From NCBI GenBank assembly GCA_018364635.1, contig JAGZLR010000002.1:46497-110496 (forward strand): a stretch of DNA of 64,000 bases, given 5' to 3'. The stretch's first letter is position 1. Every line of letters begins with the position of its first letter. This DNA is from Clostridiales bacterium (lineage in GTDB: Bacteria; Bacillota; Clostridia; Lachnospirales; Anaerotignaceae). A program made the translations under genes and the position numbers. Shown here in pieces: positions 44,050-53,781 of the stretch. Under the pieces are notes generated by a model, which worked only from the letters and a program-made list of their open reading frames with translations, searched no databases and was not told the DNA's origin.

Positions 44050-44064
44050 GGTTCTGGTATGTTT

Positions 44065-45228
44065 TTAGTCTCTACCGATGATTTTTATTTGAGAAAATGC
44101 CTGTTCTGCAAGACGATCCGCTTCTTCTAATGTATTAGCTGTTACAGTTATATGGCCCATTTTCCGTTTCGGTTTTGAAGTTTCTTTTCCATAAATATGA
44201 AGAGTAGCGCCTGGTACTTTTAGACATTGATCCGCGCCTAGTATAATGGCCTTTCCTTGGTGATTTTCTTCTCCCAACAAATTCATCATAACGACAGGAC
44301 GAAGTAGGGAAGGATCACCTAATGGTAAACCTGCTACAGCACGTATATGCTGTTCAAATTGGTTGGTAACACAGGCTTCAATAGTATAATGACCTGAGTT
44401 ATGTGGGCGAGGAGCCACTTCATTAATAGCGATGTTTCCATGGCAATCTACAAACATCTCTACACAAAACATACCGACGCCTTCAAAAACTTCCATGACA
44501 GACCGTGCTAAAGACATCGCATTTTGTGAGGTGACATTTGAGATTGATGCGGGCACTTTTGTCTTATGTAAAATACTGTCCTGATGGATATTTTCCGCTA
44601 CTGGATAGACTGCGATTTCCCCGTTTTGGCTTCGACAGGCAAGGACTGAAATTTCCATAGTGAAAGGGAAAAATTTTTCTGCCATTAATGGAAGACTGCC
44701 GTTGCCGAGTGCGTAGAAAGCTCTCTCTGCGTCCTCTTGGCATGTTACAACATAGTTCCCTTTTCCATCATATCCACCAGTGCATGATTTTAACATGAGA
44801 GGATAACCATAAACTTTGCCTGCCTGTACAATTTCATCTGGTGAGGATACTGTCATAAATTCTGGTACTGGGATTTTATGGTCTGCAAGCAGTTTCTTTT
44901 GAAAAAATTTATTTTGAATGATCTTTAAGCTTTTGGCTGTTGGGAAAACAGTGATACCTTCCGATTCTAATGTCTCTAAAATATCTGCTCCAATATGCTC
45001 AAATTCGTATGTAATAACATCACTTTTTTCTGCAAGCAAGCGAATTGCTTTTTCATCGTTAAAGTCAGCAACAATATGTTCGTCAACAATGGAATCAGCT
45101 GGACAATGCTGCGTTGGATCAAGAACGGTAATATAAAATCCCATTTTTTTGGCTTCTAAAATCATCATTTGGCCTAATTGTCCGCCGCCGATAATTCCAA
45201 TACGTTTTTGTATATTCTCTTTGGACAA
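44065..45228 (-). CDS. purK: 5-(carboxyamino)imidazole ribonucleotide synthase PurK
   Basis: PurK uses ATP and bicarbonate to carboxylate AIR in purine synthesis. The 387-residue ATP-grasp protein shows RIGIIGGGQLGQMM, PLMLKSCTGGYDGKG, VYPVAENIHQDSILH and NEVAPRPHNSGHYTIEAC. The start is best placed at TTG 45228, which has GGAG 9 bases upstream and puts the glycine-rich motif near the N terminus as in homologues. An ATG at 45237 lies against that site. Its usual partner purE is not adjacent. fhs under a ZTP riboswitch, also a one-carbon/purine gene, is 3.2 kb away. Confidence 0.95.
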   Translation of the reverse strand: MSKENIQKRIGIIGGGQLGQMMILEAKKMGFYITVLDPTQHCPADSIVDEHIVADFNDEKAIRLLAEKSDVITYEFEHIGADILETLESEGITVFPTAKSLKIIQNKFFQKKLLADHKIPVPEFMTVSSPDEIVQAGKVYGYPLMLKSCTGGYDGKGNYVVTCQEDAERAFYALGNGSLPLMAEKFFPFTMEISVLACRSQNGEIAVYPVAENIHQDSILHKTKVPASISNVTSQNAMSLARSVMEVFEGVGMFCVEMFVDCHGNIAINEVAPRPHNSGHYTIEACVTNQFEQHIRAVAGLPLGDPSLLRPVVMMNLLGEENHQGKAIILGADQCLKVPGATLHIYGKETSKPKRKMGHITVTANTLEEADRLAEQAFSQIKIIGRD

Positions 45229-45352
45229 AGCATCCATCTCCTTTTTATCTATTTCATTAACTGCAATTTTATCATACAAGATAGAGAAAGAAAATGCTTT
45301 TTTATTGTATTATTGAAGAGAAATAAATAAAGGTGCATTTCATGAATAATTG

Positions 45353-45361
45353 TGATACAAT
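45353..45361 (+). promoter_or_regulatory. Extended -10 promoter of ftsK
   Basis: TGA-TACAAT at 45353-45361 fits the TGn-TATAAT extended -10. The -35 is poor. It lies 42 bases before the ATG. Confidence 0.42.
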
Positions 45362-45402
45362 AAATAATTAGGAATAAATTAGAAATTTTTGGGGTGAAAA
45401 AA

Positions 45403-48276
45403 ATGGCAGGAAGCAGAAAAAAGTCTGCAACAGCAAATGAAACACCAATGAAACCGAAACAGGCTTCAAAAAAGCAGGGACGGCCGAAACAAGATAGATA
45501 TGAAGTAAGGCAATTTGGAGATACAATTTTAGACGAGATTATTCTAATTTTAGTGATTGTTGTTGGAATTTTAGTAGTAATTAGTCTTTTTAGTTCTGGC
45601 ATGGGGGTCATAGGAGAGTTGCTCAGGGGCTTAGTCAATGGCTTACTGGGGTTAGGTGGCTATTTCTTGCCTTTTGTGGCAATTGTTTACTGCATCTGGA
45701 TGCTTATGGCAAAAGATCATGAGGGCGCTAGATTGAAGCTGGCGGGCGGTATACTTTTTATTCTATCTATTTCAGCTTTATCTGCTGGAATCGGCGCACA
45801 GGCGATGAGTGGGAATTTTTTTGTAAAGTGCGGTAAGATGTATGCAGAAGGCAGTGCTGCTAATGGTGGTGTGCTCGGTGGTATCGTTGATATGGCATTA
45901 GGCGGAGCAATCGGAAGTGGGAAGTATCTTGTGTTGGTTGCGGTTGCTTTGATTTCATTAATTATGAGCACGGGAAAATCGTTTGTAACTGGAATAAGTG
46001 AAATTTTTCAGTTGGTAGAGGAAAGGCAGAGAGAGAGAGAAGAGAAAATAAAATCTGAAGCAGAAATTATTCGTATGAGAGAAACGGCGCGAGAAAAGAA
46101 ACGGACACAGATGCATAAGAATGAGAGACGATCTACACCAACTGCTAAACGAATGAAAAAGGGTGACTTTAATATCAAAATTGGGGAGGATGAGGGCCTG
46201 CAGCAAGAAGGGATGGAGGACAAGCCTGTCATCGAGGTGCCGGTTTTTAAAGCTCCACCACAAGAATTAAAGCAAGATGAAAAAATTTATGATTTTGTGG
46301 AAGAGACTGAAAAGATACCAATTCTTCCGGTAATCAAAAGTAATGAAAATCCGAAAGAAAATCCAATTATTCATAGTGCAGTGCAGGAATTATTAAAAAA
46401 GAACAAAAAACAGGAGGAAATTTATCCTGTTTTTATGAATCCAGAGTCGGTAGAAGAAAAGCTTATCGTAGAGGAGACTGGACTTATGGAAGAGTTGGAC
46501 GAAGCTGAATCGGAGGAATCTTCTTGGGAGGAACCAGAAGGTTCTGCCAAAGTATCTGAAGCCTATGTCAATTCTAAAATAGAGGAGGATTCTCCAGCTG
46601 AAAAAGTAATAGAGCATGATTGGTTGGATTCTGATGAGGAAGACGAATCTCCAGAAGAGATACTGGCGAAATTAAAAGCGGAGAAACAAAAAATATGTGA
46701 ACAAGAACTGGAGTCGAAAAGGACAGTGGCACAGGGGAAAAAGCAGACCTCTCAGCTTCCTGTGGATAATAAGGAGGTAGTTGAAGTTCAACGACCACAC
46801 CAGGTTATTCGAGAGGAAAAGGAGTATGAGTTTCCGCCAATTAATTTATTAGGAAAAAGAGACAGCAGCGAAGTGACGGATTCCAGAGAAGAGTTGTTGG
46901 CGAATGCTCGGAAGTTGGAAGAAACGCTTCATAGTTTTGGGGTCCAGGCAAAAGTAGTTCAGATCAATAAAGGCCCTACAGTTACAAGTTATGAAGTATC
47001 GCCGAATCAAGGAGTAAAGGTAAGTAAAATTGTAAACTTATCAGATGATATTGCTTTGAACCTTGCTGCAAGCGGCATTCGTATTGAGGCGCCTATTCCT
47101 GGAAAAGCTGCGGTGGGGATTGAGGTACCTAATGTAGACCCTCAATCGGTTTATTTAAGGGATGTGCTAGAGAGTGAAACTTATCAAAAGTTCCCATCTA
47201 AAGTCGCTTTTGCAGTTGGAGAAGATATTACAGGGCAGGCGGTTGTTACGGATATTGCTAAAATGCCTCATTTGCTCATCGCAGGTGCAACAGGATCTGG
47301 TAAAAGTGTCTGTATCAATACATTGATTACAAGTATTCTGTACAAGGCAAAACCGGAAGAGGTAAAGCTTTTGCTGGTAGACCCAAAAGTTGTAGAACTA
47401 AGTGTATATAACGGGATTCCGCATTTGTTAATACCTGTTGTCACAGATCCTAAAAAGGCAGCTGGCGCTTTAAATTGGGCAGTACGAGAGATGCTTAGCC
47501 GTTATGAGCAGTTTTCGCAGTGTGGTGTGAGAAATATCAAGGGATATAATGCGCTGATGAAAGAGGAAGGAAATTCTGCTCGCATGCCTCAGATTGTGAT
47601 TGTCATAGACGAGTTGGCCGATTTGATGATGGCAGCACCTGGAGAGGTAGAGGACTCTATTTGCCGCTTAGCACAGTTAGCAAGAGCGGCAGGGATGCAC
47701 TTGATTATTGCGACACAGAGGCCTTCTGTAGATGTTATTACAGGGGTAATCAAGGCAAATATTCCATCTCGCATGGCTTTTGCAGTTTCTTCTGGAATTG
47801 ATTCCAGAACTATTTTGGATTGTACAGGAGCAGAAAAGCTCATAGGAAAAGGTGACATGCTCTTTAGTCCTATGGGATCTAACAAGCCAATGCGTATCCA
47901 GGGTGCTTTTGTTACAGACCAGGAAGTAGAAGCCATTGTTGAGTTTATTAAAAAACAAAAAGTATCAGAATATGATAAGGAACTTATCGAAAATATTACA
48001 TCAGCAACTGGTAAAAATACTGGATTTGATGAGGACAGCGACGAGTTTTTAAATCCTGCAATAGAACTTGTGGTGAAGAAAGAGAAGGCGTCTGTATCTA
48101 TGTTGCAGCGTCAATTCCGAATAGGTTATAATAGAGCTGCACGGTTGATGGATGATTTAGAACGTCGAGGAATTGTAGGTCCTGAGGAAGGAAGTAAACC
48201 GAGAAAAGTGTTGTTAACGCAAGCTGAACTGGAAGGTCTTGATGAAGAAAATGACGACGCTGAGGATCAAGGTTGA
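45403..48276 (+). CDS. ftsK: DNA translocase FtsK/SpoIIIE
   Basis: The 957-residue protein pumps chromosomal DNA through the division or sporulation septum. The N-terminal membrane domain (about 50-200) has four hydrophobic segments. A 300-residue Glu/Lys-rich linker follows, then the motor ([20 protein letters not shown], Walker [17 protein letters not shown], Walker [17 protein letters not shown]) and the DNA-sensing gamma winged helix ([21 protein letters not shown]). The ATG at 45403 has GGGGTG 7 bases upstream. Confidence 0.96.
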   Translation: MAGSRKKSATANETPMKPKQASKKQGRPKQDRYEVRQFGDTILDEIILILVIVVGILVVISLFSSGMGVIGELLRGLVNGLLGLGGYFLPFVAIVYCIWMLMAKDHEGARLKLAGGILFILSISALSAGIGAQAMSGNFFVKCGKMYAEGSAANGGVLGGIVDMALGGAIGSGKYLVLVAVALISLIMSTGKSFVTGISEIFQLVEERQREREEKIKSEAEIIRMRETAREKKRTQMHKNERRSTPTAKRMKKGDFNIKIGEDEGLQQEGMEDKPVIEVPVFKAPPQELKQDEKIYDFVEETEKIPILPVIKSNENPKENPIIHSAVQELLKKNKKQEEIYPVFMNPESVEEKLIVEETGLMEELDEAESEESSWEEPEGSAKVSEAYVNSKIEEDSPAEKVIEHDWLDSDEEDESPEEILAKLKAEKQKICEQELESKRTVAQGKKQTSQLPVDNKEVVEVQRPHQVIREEKEYEFPPINLLGKRDSSEVTDSREELLANARKLEETLHSFGVQAKVVQINKGPTVTSYEVSPNQGVKVSKIVNLSDDIALNLAASGIRIEAPIPGKAAVGIEVPNVDPQSVYLRDVLESETYQKFPSKVAFAVGEDITGQAVVTDIAKMPHLLIAGATGSGKSVCINTLITSILYKAKPEEVKLLLVDPKVVELSVYNGIPHLLIPVVTDPKKAAGALNWAVREMLSRYEQFSQCGVRNIKGYNALMKEEGNSARMPQIVIVIDELADLMMAAPGEVEDSICRLAQLARAAGMHLIIATQRPSVDVITGVIKANIPSRMAFAVSSGIDSRTILDCTGAEKLIGKGDMLFSPMGSNKPMRIQGAFVTDQEVEAIVEFIKKQKVSEYDKELIENITSATGKNTGFDEDSDEFLNPAIELVVKKEKASVSMLQRQFRIGYNRAARLMDDLERRGIVGPEEGSKPRKVLLTQAELEGLDEENDDAEDQG

Positions 48277-48301
48277 CAAAACTTTTTGGTTGTGATATAG
48301 T
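48273..48301 (+). promoter_or_regulatory. Promoter of the fhs riboswitch transcript
   Basis: TTGACA (48273-48278) overlaps the ftsK stop codon. TATAGT (48296-48301) follows after 17 bases, preceded by TGA (extended -10). Confidence 0.8.
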
Positions 48302-48309
48302 GCATGTAG

Positions 48310-48382
48310 ATTCGGTCATATGACTGACGGAAGTGGATTAACCACATGAAGTATGACTGTGTAATTGCCGACCGTCTGGGCA
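48310..48382 (+). ncRNA. ZTP (pfl) riboswitch
   Basis: The segment has the pfl-motif signature: GACTGACGG (48323-48331), a small AGTGG...ACCAC hairpin (48332-48345), and the invariant 3' block GCCGACCGTCTGGGC (48367-48381). ZTP riboswitches sense the purine intermediate ZTP/ZMP, which rises when 10-formyl-tetrahydrofolate is short, and switch on one-carbon genes. The next gene is fhs, a common target. The 3' block overlaps the left arm of a terminator, so an ON switch by termination control is expected. Confidence 0.92.
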
Positions 48383-48410
48383 GAAATAAATGTCCGGACG
48401 GTCGTTTTTT
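48369..48410 (+). terminator. Riboswitch-controlled terminator
   Basis: CGACCGTC (48369-48376) pairs with GACGGTCG (48397-48404), followed by six T. The left arm is part of the ZTP aptamer core, so ligand binding and termination exclude each other. Confidence 0.88.
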
Positions 48411-48467
48411 ATGCGCTGAGATTTTCTGGACAAGCTGTTAAAACGTAATGATTGGAGAGGATAATTT

Positions 48468-50138
48468 ATGAAGACTGATCTTGAAATTGCACAAGAGTGT
48501 ATCATGGAACCAATTGAAAAAGTTGCGGCAAAGGCCGGTATTTCCTCAGAGTATCTTGAAAATTATGGCAAGTACAAAGCGAAAATTTCAGAGGACTTTT
48601 ACCAGACAGTGAAAGACAAAAAGGATGCAAAACTGGTATTAGTTACAGCCATTAACCCTACGCCAGCTGGGGAGGGAAAGACGACCACTACTATCGGTTT
48701 AGTCCAGGCAATGAATAAAATGGGGATCAATGCGGTTACTGCTTTAAGAGAGCCTTCTTTAGGGCCTTGTTTTGGCGTAAAAGGAGGCGCAGCAGGTGGT
48801 GGACATGCTCAAGTTGTTCCAATGGAGGATATTAACTTACATTTTACAGGGGATATCCATGCCATGACAACAGCAAACAATCTTTTAAGCGCGATGATAG
48901 ATAATCATATTCAGCAGGGAAATGCCTGCAATATTGATCCTAAAAAAGTAGTGTGGAAAAGATGTCTTGATATGAATGACAGAGCGCTTAGGAATATTAT
49001 TGTCGGGTTAGGCGCAAAAACAGATGGCGTTATGAGAGAGGATCATTTCCAAATTACAGTAGCCTCTGAAATTATGGCAATCTTTTGTTTAGCAGAAGAT
49101 ATCCATGATTTAAAGCGGATGTTAGGGAAAATTATTGTGGGATATACACCTGAAAATCTCCCTGTTACTGCGAAAGATATTGGAGCGGATGGCTCCATGG
49201 CTGTACTGTTAAAGGATGCCATAAAACCAAATATGGTGCAGACGTTGGATCATACGCCAGCAATTGTACATGGTGGCCCCTTTGCCAATATTGCTCATGG
49301 CTGTAACAGCGTTAAGGCGACAAAACTTGCATTAAAATTAGGTGATGTTGTTGTAACGGAAGCTGGTTTTGGTGCAGACTTAGGAGCGGAAAAATTCTTT
49401 GACATTAAATGCCGGAAAGCAGGATTGAAACCTGACGCAGTTGTGTTAGTAGCGACCATCCGTGCATTAAAATATAACGGAGGGATCGCAAAAGATGACC
49501 TCTCTGTGGAAAACTTAGAGGCGGTGAAAGCAGGGTTTGGCAATTTAGAAAAACATATTGAAAACCTTCAAAAATATCATGTGCCAGTTATTGTTACGTT
49601 AAATCATTTTGTAACAGATACAGAAGCGGAAGTTCAGTATGTGAAAGAAAGATGTGAATCTATGGGGGCAACCTTTGCGATTTCTAAGGTTTGGGAAAAA
49701 GGTGCAGAAGGTGGATTTGAGCTTGCACAAAAAGTGATGGATACAATGGCAGCACAGAAGTCTGATTTTAGATGTCTTTATCCAGATAATATCTCTACAG
49801 AGGAAAAAATAGAAACGATCTGTAAAGAGATTTATGGCGCAGGCAAAGTAAATTACAGTGCTAAGGCAAAGAAAGATTTAAAGAAGATTAAAGATCTTGG
49901 ATTTAGTGATTTCCCAGTATGTATTGCAAAGACACAGTATTCTCTTAGTGATAATCCGAAGTTATTAGGTAGACCAACTGGATTTGAGGTCACGGTAAAA
50001 GAGATTACAATCTCGGCAGGGGCAGGCTTTGTAGTTTGTCTTTTGGGAGATATTATGACAATGCCTGGATTACCAAAAAAACCAGCTGCTTTAAATATTG
50101 ATATTGATGAAAAGGGAAATGTGATCGGTTTATTTTAA
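48468..50138 (+). CDS. fhs: Formate-tetrahydrofolate ligase
   Basis: The 556-residue enzyme joins formate to tetrahydrofolate with ATP, producing 10-formyl-THF for purines and for the acetogenic methyl branch. It has the P-loop [20 protein letters not shown], the [22 protein letters not shown] stretch (split here as [13 protein letters not shown] and AAGGGHAQV), and [17 protein letters not shown]. Length is normal. It is the sole gene behind the ZTP riboswitch and is followed by a terminator. Confidence 0.98.
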   Translation: MKTDLEIAQECIMEPIEKVAAKAGISSEYLENYGKYKAKISEDFYQTVKDKKDAKLVLVTAINPTPAGEGKTTTTIGLVQAMNKMGINAVTALREPSLGPCFGVKGGAAGGGHAQVVPMEDINLHFTGDIHAMTTANNLLSAMIDNHIQQGNACNIDPKKVVWKRCLDMNDRALRNIIVGLGAKTDGVMREDHFQITVASEIMAIFCLAEDIHDLKRMLGKIIVGYTPENLPVTAKDIGADGSMAVLLKDAIKPNMVQTLDHTPAIVHGGPFANIAHGCNSVKATKLALKLGDVVVTEAGFGADLGAEKFFDIKCRKAGLKPDAVVLVATIRALKYNGGIAKDDLSVENLEAVKAGFGNLEKHIENLQKYHVPVIVTLNHFVTDTEAEVQYVKERCESMGATFAISKVWEKGAEGGFELAQKVMDTMAAQKSDFRCLYPDNISTEEKIETICKEIYGAGKVNYSAKAKKDLKKIKDLGFSDFPVCIAKTQYSLSDNPKLLGRPTGFEVTVKEITISAGAGFVVCLLGDIMTMPGLPKKPAALNIDIDEKGNVIGLF

Positions 50139-50154
50139 AGGATTATAGAAGCAT

Positions 50155-50189
50155 AAAAATCATAGAGATTTTAGGTCTCTATGGTTTTT
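50155..50189 (+). terminator. Terminator of fhs
   Basis: AAAAATCATAGAGA (50155-50168) pairs with TCTCTATGGTTTTT (50176-50189), with one wobble. Confidence 0.85.
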
Positions 50190-50243
50190 AGTGTGAAAAG
50201 TTATTTTAATTGAGGATGATTTATCAAAGATATAAAGAAAATA

Positions 50244-50290
50244 AAAAAATACGACGGTATATTTTTAACAAATATACCGTCGTATTTTTT
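50244..50290. terminator. Terminator of rex (bidirectional)
   Basis: A 21-bp perfect stem (50244-50264 with 50270-50290) around GACGGTAT/ATACCGTC, with A and T ends. It overlaps the first bases of the rex stop region. Confidence 0.88.
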
Positions 50291-50957
50291 ATTCTTTCAT
50301 TTTGTTTGTCTCTGGCCCCTCGCTATCTTCTAGTTCATTTAACTTATAAAGAAGAGTCATGAGACTATCTGTCAAGTGAACATTTTCCACAACGACATCG
50401 TCTGGAACTTGAAGGTCAACATGAGAGAAATTCCAGATTCCTTTGATTCCCCAGCTAGCAAGGTCATTTGCAACCTTTGAAGCTTGGGAACGTGGAAGAG
50501 TCAAAATAGCAACATCAATCGCATTCTTCTTGACAAAGTCTTCCATCTGATCTGCATCATAGATCTCTATGCCGCGGATTGTCATGCCGACCAATTTAGG
50601 ATTTACATCAAAAACAGCACGAATGACAAAACCACGCTTTTCAAAATTGGCATAGTTTGCTAACGCCTGACCAATGTTTCCGCCGCCGACAACAATCATA
50701 TTATATACTCTATCAAGACCTAGGATTTTTTGGATTTCAGTATGGAGATATTCAACGTTATATCCATATCCTTGTTGGCCAAAGCCTCCAAAATTATTTA
50801 GATCCTGACGAATTTGAGAAGCGGTAATGTTCATTTTGGCGCTGAGTTCTTTGGAAGAGATACGAGTGATATCACTTTCCAATAAATCACCGAGATATCG
50901 GAAATAACGCGGCAGACGGTGAATGACCGCCGATGAAATTTTTTTTTCGTTTTCCAT
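50289..50957 (-). CDS. rex: Redox-sensing transcriptional repressor Rex
   Basis: Rex senses the NADH/NAD+ ratio and represses fermentation genes. The 222-residue protein has an N-terminal winged helix (VIHRLPRYFRYLGDLL, MNITASQIRQDLNNFGGFGQQGYGY) and a Rossmann domain with VVGGGNIGQALANY. The final domain-swapped helix is present. A good promoter lies upstream. The fermentative alcohol dehydrogenase at 39746 is a plausible target, but I see no clear Rex operator there. Confidence 0.97.
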   Translation of the reverse strand: MENEKKISSAVIHRLPRYFRYLGDLLESDITRISSKELSAKMNITASQIRQDLNNFGGFGQQGYGYNVEYLHTEIQKILGLDRVYNMIVVGGGNIGQALANYANFEKRGFVIRAVFDVNPKLVGMTIRGIEIYDADQMEDFVKKNAIDVAILTLPRSQASKVANDLASWGIKGIWNFSHVDLQVPDDVVVENVHLTDSLMTLLYKLNELEDSEGPETNKMKE

Positions 50958-50996
50958 TTGTATTAACCCCTTTATTCTACATTACCTATTGATAAA

Positions 50997-51026
50997 AGTA
51001 TAACACTATAAATGTTTCATTGTCAA
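50997..51026 (-). promoter_or_regulatory. Promoter of rex
   Basis: On the minus strand, TTGACA (51021-51026), 18 bases, TATACT (50997-51002), 40 bases before the ATG. Confidence 0.7.
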
Positions 51027-51103
51027 CGATAACTCTTTTAATTCAGGGGGAAATCTGATATTATATTATCAAAGTAATAATAGATATTTGGAGGTTTGTA
51101 AAA

Positions 51104-53032
51104 ATGATACTTGCCTGTAAGGAGCTTAAAAAGGCATATGGCATTGACTGTATATTAGAAAAAATATCATTTCACATAGAAGAGAGAGATAAAGTTGGTA
51201 TTGTTGGCGTCAATGGAGCGGGAAAAAGTACACTTTTTAAGATATTGACAGGAGAAATTTCCTATGATGGCGGGGAGCTTTACTTGAAAAAAAGTGCAGC
51301 AATTGGATATTTGGCACAGAATGTAGCTGTTGATGGAAATCATACAATTTATCAGGAGATGATTAAAGTTTTTCAGCCCATTATAGATATGGAAGAACAA
51401 TTGAGGAACATGGAACTGCAGATGTCAGGACTTTCTGGAAAAGAAATGGAAAGTCTTATGGGGCAGTATGCTAGACTCCAGCAAGAGTTTGAAAAAAAGG
51501 ACGGCTATGGGTATAAAAGCAGAATTAGAGGTGTTTTGAAAGGATTGGGGTTTAGCGAAGATGAGTATGATAAACCAGTTTGTCAGCTATCTGGCGGGCA
51601 AAAGACAAGGGTTTATTTAGGAAGGCTTCTTTTGACAAAGCCAGATCTTTTACTTTTGGATGAACCGACAAATCATTTAGATATTGAATCCATTCAATGG
51701 CTGGAAGACTTTTTGAGAGCATATACAGGCGCTGTCATCGTGATTTCTCATGACAGATATTTTATGGATAGGGTTGTAACGAAAATTGTTGAGATCGAGA
51801 ATAAAAAGTCAATGGTTTACGAGGGAAATTATTCTTTTTATGCAAAACAGAAAGAGATCAACAGAGCCATTGCCCAAAAACAGTATGAAGATCAACAAAA
51901 AGAAATTAAGCGCCAGGAAGAGGTGATTCGTACACTAAAGGCATTTAATAGAGAGAAGTCTATTAAGCGGGCAGAAAGCAGAGAAAAAGCTCTTGAAAAG
52001 ATGGAAAAGATAGAGCGGCCGGAAAATTTGCCTGAAAAGATGCGACTGACACTGACGCCAAAGTTATTAAGTGGTAAAGATGTTATACATGGAGAGAATT
52101 TGTCAAAATCCTTTGATGGGCGAAAGATTTTTTCTAACGTTAATTTCGATGTAAAAAGAGAAGAGAAGGTTGCCATCATTGGACCTAACGGTGTAGGAAA
52201 AAGTACATTGTTTAAAATGATTATGCAGGAAATTGCGACAGATACAGGAACAATTCAGTTAGGCGCTAATGTGCAGATAGGCTATTATGATCAGGAGCAG
52301 CAAAAATTAACAGAGAGCAACACGATTTTTGAGGAGATTGCTCAGGCATATCCTAATTTGACAAATGGACAAATTCGTAATGTTCTTGCAGCTTTTGTTT
52401 TTACAGGTGACGATATTTTTAAGACGATTGCGTCACTGAGTGGTGGAGAAAAGGGCAGAGTTGCTTTGGCAAAAATAATGCTTTCAGAGGCAAATCTTTT
52501 AATGCTGGATGAGCCGACGAACCATCTTGATATGTACAGCAAGGAAATATTGGAAGATGCGATCAATAATTATGAAGGTACGGTTGTTTATATTTCCCAT
52601 GACCGATACTTTATTGAAAAAACGGCAGATAAGGTATTAGAACTATCACCAGAAGGTCTACAGATCTATTATGGAAACTACTCTTATTATTTAGAAAAAA
52701 AGACGCGTAAAGCACAGGAAGAAGAGGAAGTTGCTGTTAATTCGGAAAAGGCCATACAAAAAGAGGAGATGGTCAGTGAATCAAAAGCTGATTGGTTAAA
52801 ACAAAAAGAGGAGCAGGCTAGGCTGAGAAAAATTTCTAGCCAGATAGAAAAAACAGAAAAGGAAATTGAACAGACAGAACAACAAATTGAAGATATGGAT
52901 AAAATGCTGTTTGATGAAGAGATTAGCAGAGATTCACAAAAATCAGCAGAGATCTATGAAAAGAAGATGAAATTAGAAGAAAGGCTGACAGAGCTTTATG
53001 ATATTTGGGAGAATTTACAGCTGAAAGAATAA
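51104..53032 (+). CDS. ABC-F family ATPase
   Basis: This 642-residue soluble protein has two ABC domains and no membrane part: Walker A GVNGAGKST and GPNGVGKST, signatures LSGGQKTRV and LSGGEKGRV, Walker B LLLLDEPTNHLD and LLMLDEPTNHLD. The linker between them (about 240-310) is long, helical and charged, and the C terminus is a coiled coil (about 550-640). ABC-F proteins bind the ribosome E site and act in translation or antibiotic protection. The subfamily, close to YdiF-type housekeeping proteins, cannot be fixed by eye. A GGAGG precedes the ATG. Confidence 0.92.
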   Translation: MILACKELKKAYGIDCILEKISFHIEERDKVGIVGVNGAGKSTLFKILTGEISYDGGELYLKKSAAIGYLAQNVAVDGNHTIYQEMIKVFQPIIDMEEQLRNMELQMSGLSGKEMESLMGQYARLQQEFEKKDGYGYKSRIRGVLKGLGFSEDEYDKPVCQLSGGQKTRVYLGRLLLTKPDLLLLDEPTNHLDIESIQWLEDFLRAYTGAVIVISHDRYFMDRVVTKIVEIENKKSMVYEGNYSFYAKQKEINRAIAQKQYEDQQKEIKRQEEVIRTLKAFNREKSIKRAESREKALEKMEKIERPENLPEKMRLTLTPKLLSGKDVIHGENLSKSFDGRKIFSNVNFDVKREEKVAIIGPNGVGKSTLFKMIMQEIATDTGTIQLGANVQIGYYDQEQQKLTESNTIFEEIAQAYPNLTNGQIRNVLAAFVFTGDDIFKTIASLSGGEKGRVALAKIMLSEANLLMLDEPTNHLDMYSKEILEDAINNYEGTVVYISHDRYFIEKTADKVLELSPEGLQIYYGNYSYYLEKKTRKAQEEEEVAVNSEKAIQKEEMVSESKADWLKQKEEQARLRKISSQIEKTEKEIEQTEQQIEDMDKMLFDEEISRDSQKSAEIYEKKMKLEERLTELYDIWENLQLKE

Positions 53033-53060
53033 AAAAAGCGGAGAAACCTCCGCTTTTTTT
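53031..53060. terminator. Bidirectional terminator between the ABC-F and DUF1858 genes
   Basis: AAAAAAAGCGGAG (53031-53043) pairs with CTCCGCTTTTTTT (53048-53060). Confidence 0.92.
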
Positions 53061-53268
53061 ATTTGCCGTTTTGAGCCAAATAGTCGTTAATATTTTTTAA
53101 TAACTCATCAGCATCAATGCCGTGTACCATTGCTGCTTCCTCTAAAGATTCGTTGATGGAAGAAGGACATCCAATGCAGTGCATACCAGCCTGCATTAAA
53201 ACGACAGCTACGCTTCTGTCTATAGATAAAAGTTCGCCCATTGTAGTTTTTTTGGTTACTTCAGCCAT
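53059..53268 (-). CDS. DUF1858 / hybrid-cluster-protein-associated redox disulfide protein
   Basis: The 69-residue protein matches DUF1858: [30 protein letters not shown], here seen as two runs, with a CxxC pair in HCIGCP, then [18 protein letters not shown]. The CxxC may form a redox disulfide. Relatives occur with hybrid cluster (prismane) proteins. The ATG at 53268 has GGAGG 8 bases upstream; earlier in-frame codons do not. It is a single-gene unit. Confidence 0.88.
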   Translation of the reverse strand: MAEVTKKTTMGELLSIDRSVAVVLMQAGMHCIGCPSSINESLEEAAMVHGIDADELLKNINDYLAQNGK

Positions 53269-53392
53269 ATTGTGAAACCTCCTTGGTAATAGATTGCATA
53301 AAATCATTATAACCGATTAAAAATAAAAAATAAAGAGATTTCTTGGAAAATATATAGGAAGTGAAAAGGGATTTTCAAAGAAATTTCATGAA

Positions 53393-53427
53393 TTGACATT
53401 GACAAACTTCCAGCTAGTTATTATACT
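53393..53427 (+). promoter_or_regulatory. Promoter of the alaS T-box transcript
   Basis: Two abutting TTGACA boxes (53393-53398 and 53399-53404). The second is 17 bases from TATACT (53422-53427). Confidence 0.8.
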
Positions 53428-53433
53428 TTAGAA

Positions 53434-53712
53434 GTCAGAATTTATAGGAAAAAGGCCGTCAAGAGAAGGAGTACCTGTGACATTTGTTTTCAGAGAGAAA
53501 GCTAATCGGTGGGAGGCTTTTAGGAAATTTACAGGGAAGCAGTCTTTTGGGAATATGAAGTCCAGGCTCTGTATCTGAATAGTTTTTAAGTAGGATATGG
53601 CGTATCCTCTGCGTGAAAGAGAAAGAGAGATATCTTTGGATACAATCAAAGGTATAACTAGGGTGGTACCGCGAGAGAAAGTCTCGTCCCTATGAGGGAT
53701 GAAGGCTTTTTT
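53434..53712 (+). ncRNA. T-box riboswitch (alanyl) with terminator
   Basis: The T-box sequence AGGGTGGTACCGCG lies at 53660-53673. Stem I elements are visible upstream: CCTGT/ACAGG pairing, AGAGAG and GGTGGGA. A terminator pairs CGTCCCT (53685-53691) with AGGGATG (53695-53701) before TTTTTT. AGGG of the T-box can instead pair with the CCCT to form the antiterminator. Uncharged tRNA-Ala would favour readthrough into alaS. A GCT codon at 53566-53568 is a tentative specifier; I could not fold stem I with certainty. Confidence 0.93.
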
Positions 53713-53781
53713 GTTTTCTTGGAAATTATTTCATGGCGCATAGGCGTAGAGATTCTATATTATTTTAAGGAGGAAATAGAT

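Noticed and set aside
51003..51040. Possible Rex operator upstream of rex (TTGTCAACGATAAC)
   Set aside because: Only one half fits the TTGTTAA-type consensus and the spacing is wrong.
53692..53781. 30-codon N-terminal extension of AlaRS
   Set aside because: It starts inside the T-box terminator; the ATG at 53782 has AAGGAGG and matches the normal AlaRS start.
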